From contig JAQVWW010000040.1 in the NCBI GenBank assembly GCA_028709505.1, positions 1 through 6,760 on the forward strand: a stretch of DNA of 6,760 nucleotides, written 5' to 3'. Position numbers and translations under genes: made by a program. Below the pieces are notes generated by a model. It was given only the letters and a program-made list of their open reading frames with translations, had not been told where the DNA came from and ran no database searches. Of the stretch, positions 1 to 5,334 are shown one piece after another (the first letter of the stretch is position 1; every line of letters starts with the position of its first letter). Origin of the DNA: Eubacteriales bacterium (GTDB lineage Bacteria; Bacillota; Clostridia; Christensenellales; UMGS416).

Positions 1-1452
1 ATTACACATCAGGGCCTGCCCCAGGATATTAAACCCGGCGCCACCGTCCTGATTGACGACGGCCTGGTGGAGATGACTGTCAGCCGCGTGACCGATACCG
101 ACGTCGTCTGCACCGTCCTTAACAGCGGCGTCGTGTCCGACAACAAGGGCATCAACGTGCCGCGCACGAAGCTGAGTATGCCCTTTATCAGCCGGCGCGA
201 CCGTGACGATATCATTTTCGGCATTGAGACCGGCTTTGACTTCATTGCCGCGTCTTTTACCCGCAGCGCCGAGGACATCCTGGAGATGCGGCGGGTGCTG
301 GATGAGTTTGACTGCAATACGATAAACATCATTGCCAAAATTGAGAATGCCGACGGCGTGCGCAACATCGACGAAATTTTGCGCGTGGCCGACGGCATTA
401 TGGTGGCCCGAGGCGATATGGGCGTGGAGATCCCGCTGGAAGACGTGCCGGTGATGCAAAAGATGATGATCCGCAAGGCCTATATGAGCGGCAAGCAGGT
501 CATCACCGCCACGCAGATGCTGGAATCGATGATGAACAACCCGCGCCCCACCCGCGCCGAGGCCGCCGACGTGGCCAACGCCATCTACGACGGCACCAGC
601 GCCGTCATGCTATCCGGCGAGACCGCCGCCGGCCAATACCCGGTGGCCGCCGTCAAGACGATGGTGCGCATCGCCGCCCGGGCCGAGCAGGCCATCGATT
701 ACCGCCGGGCGTTTTCGGCCTGGGATATGGACAACACCAGCGACGTGACCAACGCCATCTCCCACGCCACGTGCACCACCGCCAACGACCTGGGCGCCGC
801 CGCCATCGTTACGGTGACCAAGTCGGGCAAGACGGCGCGGATGATCTCCAAATACCGCCCGGTGCCGCCCATCATCGGCTGCAGCACGTCGGCCCACGTC
901 TGCCGGCAGCTGAACATGTCCTGGGGCGTTATCCCGCTTATCATCCAGGAACGCACCGAGACCGACGCGCTCTTTGAGCACGCCGTGGACGCCGCCGAGG
1001 CGCACGGCCTGCTGCAAAGCGGCGATCTGGCCGTGGTGACCGCCGGCATTCCGCTGGGGATACCGGGCACGACGAATATGCTCAAGGTGCATGTGGCCGG
1101 CCACATTCTGGCGGCGGGCCGCGGCATTGGCGACGGCACCGTGCACGGACGGCTGTGCGTCTGCCAAAACGAGGAGGACGTCAAGCGCTATTTCCAAAGC
1201 GGCGATATCCTCGTGGTGCCCCGCACCACCAACGGCATGATGCCGCTGCTGCGGCATGCGCTGGCCATCATTACCGAAGAGGAAGGGATGAACTCCCACG
1301 GCGCCATCGCCGGCATGGCCATGGGCCTGCCGGTCATTGCCGGCGTGGCCCACGCCACCCGCATCTTAAAGTCCGGCCTGGTGGTGACGGTGGACGCCCA
1401 GCGCGGCGTGATAGCCTGCGTCAGCAACTGCCCGGTACCCGAAAAGGAATAG
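1..1452 (+). CDS. pyk: Pyruvate kinase with C-terminal PEP-utiliser-like domain (5' end outside window)
   Basis: Cytosolic glycolytic enzyme converting phosphoenolpyruvate and ADP to pyruvate and ATP. The reading frame is open from base 1, so the ATG at 67 is internal; 483 residues are visible. Against about 587 residues in Bacillus-type enzymes, roughly 100 N-terminal residues are missing. Visible codons 1-65 are the end of the B domain and return to the barrel. The signature IIAKIENADG carries the catalytic Lys113, MVARGDMG the metal-binding Asp139, and ITATQMLESM (168-177) the active-site threonine, followed by NPRPTRAEAADVANA and MLSGETAAG. Residues about 375-478 form the mobile domain homologous to the phosphohistidine domain of PEP synthase/PPDK, with GMNSHGAIAG around His433. 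This extra domain is typical of Firmicutes pyruvate kinases; its role there is unclear. The gene ends with TAG and converges on the 1702-4407 operon, with a shared terminator at 1641-1680. Identification is secure. Confidence 0.96.
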   Translation: MTHQGLPQDIKPGATVLIDDGLVEMTVSRVTDTDVVCTVLNSGVVSDNKGINVPRTKLSMPFISRRDRDDIIFGIETGFDFIAASFTRSAEDILEMRRVLDEFDCNTINIIAKIENADGVRNIDEILRVADGIMVARGDMGVEIPLEDVPVMQKMMIRKAYMSGKQVITATQMLESMMNNPRPTRAEAADVANAIYDGTSAVMLSGETAAGQYPVAAVKTMVRIAARAEQAIDYRRAFSAWDMDNTSDVTNAISHATCTTANDLGAAAIVTVTKSGKTARMISKYRPVPPIIGCSTSAHVCRQLNMSWGVIPLIIQERTETDALFEHAVDAAEAHGLLQSGDLAVVTAGIPLGIPGTTNMLKVHVAGHILAAGRGIGDGTVHGRLCVCQNEEDVKRYFQSGDILVVPRTTNGMMPLLRHALAIITEEEGMNSHGAIAGMAMGLPVIAGVAHATRILKSGLVVTVDAQRGVIACVSNCPVPEKE

Positions 1453-1640
1453 CGGCATACGGCCCAGCCCCGCCGGACGCTTCCCTTGCAGATAAAGGCG
1501 GTCGCCGCTGCCAACCGATTTTTTGAAGGAAGGCCCGCTCTTTCCAACCGGCCATATCCAAGGCGGAAATCCCGTTTTTGTGAAACTTGATAGGCGCTCA
1601 TTGTGAAAAACTGCGAACCTCTTTTTGAGGTTGCCGATAG
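1453..1640. other. Non-coding spacer between pyk and its terminator
   Basis: A stretch of 188 bases between the pyk stop and the terminator hairpin. I see no plausible gene. Open frames cross it on both strands but match no family I know and overlap pyk or the downstream gene. A small 6-bp stem (AACCTC, five T, GAGGTT) lies at 1616-1632. No convincing promoter was found. Confidence 0.5.
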
Positions 1641-1680
1641 CAAAAGCCCCACCGGGCAGCGTTGCCCGGTGGGGCTTTTG
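1641..1680. terminator. Bidirectional rho-independent terminator
   Basis: A perfect 17-bp inverted repeat: arm 1641-1657 (CAAAAGCCCCACCGGGC), six-base loop AGCGTT, arm 1664-1680. The GC-rich core is flanked by AAAA on one side and TTTT on the other, so each strand presents a stem followed by a T run. It lies between convergent genes, 188 nt after pyk and 21 nt beyond the end of the TIM-barrel gene, and can end both transcripts. Confidence 0.9.
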
Positions 1681-1701
1681 GTTTGCGAAGAAAGGGGGGC
1701 G

Positions 1702-2547
1702 CTACAGGAACGCCACGCCGGCCTGCCGTGCATAGCGGCGGATGCCCGCCGCCGATTGGTCATAAGCCGCCTCGTCGGGCAGATGCTCCAGCATAAATGG
1801 CGTGTCGGGCTGCAGTTGGTTGCCCAGCTGCAGCAGCGTCACATAGTCCATGTTGCCCTGCCCGATGGGCACCTCCTCCAGCACGACGGTCATGGCGTCG
1901 TTATGCAACAGAATGTCCTTACAGTGTATCGACAGAATGTTGCCGCCCAGCAGCGCGAAGGCGCTGCGGATGAGCTGCGCGTTGGCGTAGTACAGCCGCG
2001 GGCTGGTGATGCAATTGGTTAAGTCCACGTGGATGCCGGCGGCGGGGCGATCGACGGCTTCAATAAAGCGCAGCGCCTGCTGCGGCGAGTCGATGAAGTT
2101 ATAGGGCACCATCTCAAAAGCCATTTTGGTGCGGCGGGGCCGAACCAGGTCGATGACACGTCGGGCGGCATCCACCGCCCGGTCAAAGAATTCGGGCGTG
2201 TAATTGTCCGGCGCCGGGCCGTACCAGTTGTCGGTGCAAGAGGAACCCACGATGTTGACGCAGGCCACGGCGCCCAGCTCGTCGGCCAGCGCCAGGCGCT
2301 GGGCGATGTACTGCACGTTTTTTTCGGCAGTTTCCTTGTCGGCCGCCAAGGGATTGCACCAGGCGCCCACCTCGGCCAGGACGATGTCGTGGCGCGCCAG
2401 CGCGTCGCGGTAGGCGGCGACGGCGGTCGTGTCTTCCAAACGCAAGCCTTCGGGGCAATAGGCGGCGCGATACCCCTTTTGCACATGGGCCAGGGCGTAG
2501 GCTTCGGGGTTGGTGTGGTCGATAAATACCGGGGCTCCTAAACGCAT
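1702..2547 (-). CDS. Sugar phosphate isomerase/epimerase-like TIM-barrel protein
   Basis: A 281-residue protein of the xylose-isomerase-like TIM-barrel superfamily (AP endonuclease 2 fold), a group of metal-dependent sugar isomerases, epimerases, dehydratases and some endonucleases. Candidate metal ligands occur in the family order: Glu145 (AFEMVPYN), Asp175 (GIHVDLTN), His208 (SIHCKD) and Glu254 (MLEHLPD). The segment VPIGQGNMDY (226-235) matches the conserved G-x-G turn with a following acidic residue seen in inositol/tagatose epimerase relatives. There is no signal peptide, so it is probably cytosolic. The start is well supported: AGGAGG at 2555-2560 sits 7 nt upstream of the ATG and directly beside the stop of the preceding gene. 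It is the last gene of the tgt-like operon, 13 nt after the methyltransferase. The substrate cannot be told from sequence, and the neighbours give no sugar pathway. Confidence 0.85.
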   Translation of the reverse strand: MRLGAPVFIDHTNPEAYALAHVQKGYRAAYCPEGLRLEDTTAVAAYRDALARHDIVLAEVGAWCNPLAADKETAEKNVQYIAQRLALADELGAVACVNIVGSSCTDNWYGPAPDNYTPEFFDRAVDAARRVIDLVRPRRTKMAFEMVPYNFIDSPQQALRFIEAVDRPAAGIHVDLTNCITSPRLYYANAQLIRSAFALLGGNILSIHCKDILLHNDAMTVVLEEVPIGQGNMDYVTLLQLGNQLQPDTPFMLEHLPDEAAYDQSAAGIRRYARQAGVAFL

Positions 2548-2560
2548 AGCGCTTCCTCCT

Positions 2561-3331
2561 TTAAGGTCCTTTTAACACATACAGCCATTCGTGGCCGATG
2601 ATCTCTTTTTTGAGCACCTTCCGGCCGCTGGCGTCCGCCCAGCCGTCCATCAGGGCTTCATTGAAAGCGGCAATGCCGGCGCGGTGCCCGCCCAGCGAGC
2701 GGGTGGGCAGCGTAACGGCGATATAGTCGGCGTTCAGCGAAAGCAGCGCCGGCGCGGCACCCTTGCGCTGGCGCTCGGCCACCGGCAGAAACTGAAACAA
2801 AAACAGCAAATCCGCCTTGCCCGGCGGACGGTAGGACAGCGCATCGGCGGTGACGGCCAACGCCGGCAGCCCCCTTTGGGCAAAGTAGCGCGCCACCAGC
2901 GCGATGGCGTGCCCGTCGATATCCCAGGCGTGGTATTCCCGCACGTGCCAGGGCATATAGCCCAGCGAAAGCGGCGTAAGGGCGCAGGCGGCATCCCAGA
3001 TGACGGCGGCATCGGGACAGACGTCGGCAATGCCGCCGTAAAGCGCGCCCATGACCGCCAGCCGCTCGGCGGTGGAGGCGTGGCTTTTGAGGACCGCGTC
3101 CACGTCAAAGCCGTCGGACAGTCCCGCCGGGTTTACCTTGGCGCTGCTGCCCGAGAAGGCGCCCCAGTCCCGGTGCAGCCGGGTTTTGACGGCCTTGACC
3201 AAGTCATTGCCTTTGCGGCCTTTTTGATATTCTTCGACGGCTATCTTTTGTACCAAAGCCGGCAGAACCTGGGCGTAGATACGCGAGGAGAGCACCTTTT
3301 GCACCGCCTGCTCCACGGCCGGCTGGTTCAT
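2561..3331 (-). CDS. ArmA/Rmt/Sgm-family 16S rRNA (guanine-1405-N7) methyltransferase homologue
   Basis: A 256-residue protein that aligns by eye along its whole length with the aminoglycoside-resistance 16S rRNA methyltransferases (RmtB, about 251 residues; also ArmA and Sgm). These use SAM to make m7G1405 in the decoding site and block 4,6-disubstituted deoxystreptamine drugs. Seen here: an N-terminal helical RNA-binding region with RLHRDWGAF (51-59); SHASTAERL (83-91), matching RmtB LHASTKERL and including Arg90; the SAM loop DAACALTPLSL (113-123) against RmtB DIACGLNPLAL; acidic Asp137 in WDIDG; FLFQFLPVAER (178-187) against IFKLLPLLER; TLPTRSLGG (207-215), nearly identical; and C-terminal EIIGHEWLYVLKG. 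Changes from the acquired enzymes are Gly to Ala117 and Asn to Thr119 in the SAM loop, and Lys to Gln180. The start overlaps the tgt-like stop by 4 nt (ATGA), with GGGAGGG at 3338-3344 six nt upstream. Family membership is strong; G1405 specificity and activity are inferred. Confidence 0.9.
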   Translation of the reverse strand: MNQPAVEQAVQKVLSSRIYAQVLPALVQKIAVEEYQKGRKGNDLVKAVKTRLHRDWGAFSGSSAKVNPAGLSDGFDVDAVLKSHASTAERLAVMGALYGGIADVCPDAAVIWDAACALTPLSLGYMPWHVREYHAWDIDGHAIALVARYFAQRGLPALAVTADALSYRPPGKADLLFLFQFLPVAERQRKGAAPALLSLNADYIAVTLPTRSLGGHRAGIAAFNEALMDGWADASGRKVLKKEIIGHEWLYVLKGP

Positions 3332-4407
3332 GGCTTGCCCTCCCGGCGCAGGTGCTCCATCAGCCGCGCGTAAAAGCGCAGGTTGTGTATCGTGGCCAGC
3401 CGCAGCGCCGCCGAATCGCCGGCCTTAAACAGGTGCCGCAAGTAGGCGCGGGAATGCTGCCGGCAGGTAAAGCAGTCGCAGCCTTCCTCGATGGGAGAGG
3501 CGTCGGTGCAGTGTTCCTCATCCAGAATATAGACAAAGCGATAGAAAGCGCCGGTTTCGTCCGGCGGCTGCCCGGTAAAAGCGTACAGCCGGCCATGGCG
3601 GGCCTCGCGCGTGGGGATGACGCAGTCAAACAGGTCGTAGCCGGCGCGGTGCAGCGCGATAATTTCCTCAGGCCGGCCCAGGCCCATCGCATACTTGGGC
3701 AGATGGTCGGGCATCAGCGACGCCGTGTACGTCAGCGTATCCATCAGCAGATTGCCGTCGCCATCCAGCGGCCAGCCGCCGTAGCCGTAGCCGTCAAAGC
3801 CGATGTCGACCAGCGCCCGGGCGCATTGCCGGCGTAAGTCTTCCTCGGCGCCGCCCTGTATGATGGCGAACAGTTTGGGATAAGGCCCTTTGCTGTACTT
3901 CTGCCGGGCCAGCCGGTCAAAGGCTTCGCGGCTTTGCCGGCCCCATTTGATGGTCAACTCCACCGATCGTTCCTGCTCGGCGCGCGGCGCGTCGGGGTGG
4001 GTGCAGGCGTCCAGCGCCATGATGATATCCGAGCCGCAAGTCAACTGCATCTGCATGCAGCGCTCGGGCGTAAATTCGATGCGCCCGCCGGTTTCGGGCC
4101 GAAACAGAATGCCGCCGGGGCGCAGCTGGCCGAATTTGGGATTCTGGCTGATCATCGAATAGGCCTGGAAGCCGCCCGAATCGGTCAGGATGGGTCCCTG
4201 CCAGCCGGTAAACGCGTGCAGTCCCTTCATGGCGCGCACAACGCCCAGCCCCGGCCGCGTCAATAGATGAAACGTGTTCATGACAACGCCGGGAATACCC
4301 GCGCGCTCCACGTCGGAAAAATCCAGCGTACGCACGACGCCGTGCGTGGCGTCGGGGAAGAAGGCGGGCAGCGCCAGCGTGCCGTGTAAAAGTTCCAGTT
4401 GATCCAT
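3328..4407 (-). CDS. tgt: tRNA-guanine transglycosylase (queuine tRNA-ribosyltransferase), divergent subtype
   Basis: A base-exchange enzyme that replaces G34 of GUN-anticodon tRNAs with preQ1 or queuine in queuosine formation. It is 359 residues from the ATG at 4407 (E. coli Tgt is about 375). Seen: TDSGGFQ with Asp76, ALDACT with Asp133, IIQGG with Gln185, YAMGLG with Met241, nucleophile Asp261 in FDCVIPTREARHG, and the zinc site C310-x-C312-x2-C315 with His341 in TIHNLRFY. The fold and catalytic centre therefore look intact. The base-recognition loop is odd: GGWPLDGDG (210-218) where bacterial enzymes have GGLAVGE. An upstream in-frame ATG at 4437 was rejected because it lies inside the -10 box of a strong promoter, whereas the ATG at 4407 has GAGG 7 nt upstream. 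This is the first gene of the operon, overlapping the methyltransferase gene. The family is certain; the incoming base (preQ1, queuine or other) is not. Confidence 0.93.
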   Translation of the reverse strand: MDQLELLHGTLALPAFFPDATHGVVRTLDFSDVERAGIPGVVMNTFHLLTRPGLGVVRAMKGLHAFTGWQGPILTDSGGFQAYSMISQNPKFGQLRPGGILFRPETGGRIEFTPERCMQMQLTCGSDIIMALDACTHPDAPRAEQERSVELTIKWGRQSREAFDRLARQKYSKGPYPKLFAIIQGGAEEDLRRQCARALVDIGFDGYGYGGWPLDGDGNLLMDTLTYTASLMPDHLPKYAMGLGRPEEIIALHRAGYDLFDCVIPTREARHGRLYAFTGQPPDETGAFYRFVYILDEEHCTDASPIEEGCDCFTCRQHSRAYLRHLFKAGDSAALRLATIHNLRFYARLMEHLRREGKP

Positions 4408-4414
4408 GCGCAAA

Positions 4415-4418
4415 CCTC
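4415..4418 (-). promoter_or_regulatory. Ribosome binding site deciding the tgt-like gene start
   Basis: GAGG on the minus strand, 7 nt before the ATG at 4407. With the promoter just upstream it favours this start over the in-frame ATG at 4437. Confidence 0.7.
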
Positions 4419-4435
4419 GTTGGTAGTTTAAATCC

Positions 4436-4465
4436 ATTATACGACGGCGTCACCGCCGGTGGCAA
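4436..4465 (-). promoter_or_regulatory. Sigma-A-type promoter of the tgt-methyltransferase-TIM-barrel operon
   Basis: On the minus strand, -35 TTGCCA (4460-4465) and a perfect -10 TATAAT (4436-4441) are separated by 18 nt. Transcription would start near 4429, leaving a short leader of about 22 nt before the ATG at 4407. No other good promoter is visible within the three-gene operon. Confidence 0.8.
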
Positions 4466-4486
4466 GGTAAGGGCCGGCGTTAAAAA

Positions 4487-4502
4487 CCGCATATCCGCAT
4501 AT
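4487..4502. repeat. Tandem 8-bp direct repeat in divergent promoter region
   Basis: CCGCATAT occurs twice back to back (4487-4494 and 4495-4502) between the minus-strand operon promoter and the plus-strand lipoprotein gene. It lies about 22 bp upstream of the -35 of the minus promoter and about where a -35 for the plus gene would be. It may be a regulator site or chance. Confidence 0.45.
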
Positions 4503-4519
4503 GGCAGGGGGCGGCGCGT

Positions 4520-4525
4520 TATAAA
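4520..4525 (+). promoter_or_regulatory. Possible -10 element for the lipoprotein gene
   Basis: TATAAA lies 47 nt before the GTG start at 4573. The expected -35 position (around 4497-4502) reads GCATAT, a poor match, so the promoter may be weak, activator-dependent or read by another sigma factor. Confidence 0.25.
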
Positions 4526-4556
4526 TTGTGCCGCGCCGGGGCATACTCAGAGAAAA

Positions 4557-4563
4557 AAGAAGG
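4557..4563 (+). promoter_or_regulatory. Ribosome binding site deciding the lipoprotein start
   Basis: AAGAAGG-like purine run ending at 4563, 9 nt before the GTG at 4573. The upstream in-frame GTG at 4528 has no such site before it. Confidence 0.6.
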
Positions 4564-4572
4564 TGCGCCCCG

Positions 4573-5103
4573 GTGCAAAATCGATATTGGAAGTTTGCCC
4601 TGGCTTTGTCTTTGCTGCTGGGCGCGGCGGGCTGCGCCGCCGCGCCGGAGCCGGAACCTACGCCCACGCCGCAGCCGGCGCCCACCGCCAGCGTCGGCAT
4701 TGCCGCCGACACCGTCGTGGTGTGGCAGAAATGCTATGCCGTTTGCGACCATACGCACCAGGTGGAAAAACCCGTAGAGCCCGAGATGGTGGGCAAGACG
4801 CTGGTCGAGTACGCCGCCTACCACACCGGTTATTCTGTCACGCAAAAGGGTAATCAAATCCTGCTCTCCCGCACCATCTACCAGTACTGTCCGGATCATT
4901 ACATCATCAAAGACGACGGCGGCGTACTGGCACTGTTTCGCAATGAAAACGGCGAAGAGGAGCTGACGCGCATCTGCCGGCTGCGCTACCAGGCGTCTGA
5001 TTTGCCCGAAGATATTCGTTCGATGGTGTATGAAGGTATCCCGTACGGCGACATCGCCGAGCTGGAAAACATGCTCAAGCAGGTAAGCGTCTCCCCGCCC
5101 TAA
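4573..5103 (+). CDS. Lipoprotein with BofC C-terminal-like domain
   Basis: A 176-residue exported protein, probably anchored outside the membrane through Cys21. The N-terminus has Arg4 and Lys7, then a hydrophobic stretch (8-16) and a lipobox-like LLGAAGC; Ala at -3 is less usual. A Pro/Glu/Thr-rich linker follows (25-40). The folded part contains WQKCYAVCDHTHQVEKPVE (51-69) and then ILLSRTIYQYCPDHYIIK, DDGGVLALFRNENGEEE and LPEDIRSMVYEGIPYGDIAELENML, each under 26 residues. This order of a C-P-x-H-Y-I segment, a 'dGgvLalf' strand and a final L-P-x-x-I-x-x-x-x-x-x-G-I-P helix resembles the BofC C-terminal domain. BofC in Bacillus restrains the SpoIVB protease in the sigma-K checkpoint; many Clostridia carry BofC-C proteins of unknown role. 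The GTG at 4573 was preferred for its ribosome site and because it gives a normal-length signal peptide. A sporulation role is only suggestive. Confidence 0.75.
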   Translation: MQNRYWKFALALSLLLGAAGCAAAPEPEPTPTPQPAPTASVGIAADTVVVWQKCYAVCDHTHQVEKPVEPEMVGKTLVEYAAYHTGYSVTQKGNQILLSRTIYQYCPDHYIIKDDGGVLALFRNENGEEELTRICRLRYQASDLPEDIRSMVYEGIPYGDIAELENMLKQVSVSPP

Positions 5104-5110
5104 GCGCCGC

Positions 5111-5139
5111 TTTACAAAAGCCGGCTGTTGGGCTATAAT
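5111..5139 (+). promoter_or_regulatory. Strong sigma-A-type promoter for the ABC-F gene
   Basis: -35 TTTACA (5111-5116), a 17-nt spacer and a perfect -10 TATAAT (5134-5139). It begins 8 nt after the lipoprotein stop. Transcription would start near 5146, about 200 nt before the ABC-F start. No terminator separates it from the lipoprotein gene, so read-through is also possible. Confidence 0.85.
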
Positions 5140-5154
5140 AACATTAATTTATCG

Positions 5155-5286
5155 ATGGCGGAGGTTGCGACACGGCGATGCGTAATGTGTAATTCGAAGC
5201 GAAGAAAAGGATTTTCCCCGCGGGGGAGGTCTGTTCTTTTTGCCGGATTGCACGCAAAATCGTTTTATGCCGCCGCCAGCACATAG
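5155..5286 (+). CDS. Possible upstream leader ORF (43 codons)
   Basis: ATG at 5155 opens a frame that ends with TAG at 5284-5286, inside the attenuator-like hairpin and in the same frame as the ABC-F gene. It starts only about 9 nt after the predicted transcription start and has no ribosome site before it, so it would need near-leaderless initiation. The peptide is basic in the middle (SKRRKG) and matches no family I recognise. It may not be translated. Confidence 0.22.
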   Translation: MAEVATRRCVMCNSKRRKGFSPRGRSVLFAGLHAKSFYAAAST

Positions 5287-5304
5287 GCCAGGTATGCTTT
5301 TTTT
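5278..5304 (+). terminator. Weak attenuator-like hairpin with T7 tract
   Basis: AGCA (5278-5281) and TA (5284-5285) can pair with TA (5293-5294) and TGCT (5295-5298), leaving a two-base bulge and a GGCCAGG loop; the T run spans 5298-5304. The stem is short, so this is a possible transcription attenuator rather than a strong terminator. It lies 39 nt before the ABC-F start. Confidence 0.33.
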
Positions 5305-5327
5305 GACGCGCTTTCCGGCGGACGACC

Positions 5328-5334
5328 GGGAGGT
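5328..5334 (+). promoter_or_regulatory. Ribosome binding site deciding the ABC-F start
   Basis: GGGAGGT, a strong Shine-Dalgarno sequence. Counted from GGAGG (5329-5333), it lies 10 nt before the in-frame TTG at 5344. An ATT at 5341 would have 7 nt spacing but is a very rare start codon. The frame is closed upstream by TAG at 5284. Confidence 0.7.

Noticed and set aside
610..1353. Long minus-strand frame opposite pyk (247 codons)
   Set aside because: It is antisense to an unmistakable pyruvate kinase; the His/Gly/Ala/Arg-rich composition is typical of a shadow frame in GC-rich DNA.
1496..1507. GCGG-TCG-CCGC stem as a second pyk terminator
   Set aside because: Four base pairs, not followed directly by a T run; the 1641-1680 hairpin explains termination far better.
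1188..1763. Minus-strand frame across the pyk end and terminator
   Set aside because: It runs through the perfect terminator hairpin and overlaps two real genes; no family resemblance.
1603..2022. Plus-strand frame crossing the terminator
   Set aside because: It shares the short peptide SPTGQRCPVGLL with the minus-strand frame only because the hairpin arms are symmetric; otherwise it is antisense to the TIM-barrel gene.
2591..3373. Plus-strand frame of 260 codons opposite the methyltransferase
   Set aside because: Antisense to a gene with clear family motifs, ribosome site and operon position; composition is low-complexity Arg/Gly/Gln.
4528..4572. Upstream GTG start for the lipoprotein
   Set aside because: No ribosome site before it, and it would put about 15 extra basic residues ahead of a normal lipoprotein signal peptide.
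4437..4899. Minus-strand frames opposite the lipoprotein gene
   Set aside because: The plus frame has a signal peptide, lipobox and BofC-C-like domain; the minus frames are Gly/Ala/Arg-rich shadows.
5270..5321. Possible anti-terminator pairing CCGCCG (5270-5275) with CGGCGG (5316-5321)
   Set aside because: Only 6 bp in a GC-rich region where such matches are expected by chance; left out of the feature list.
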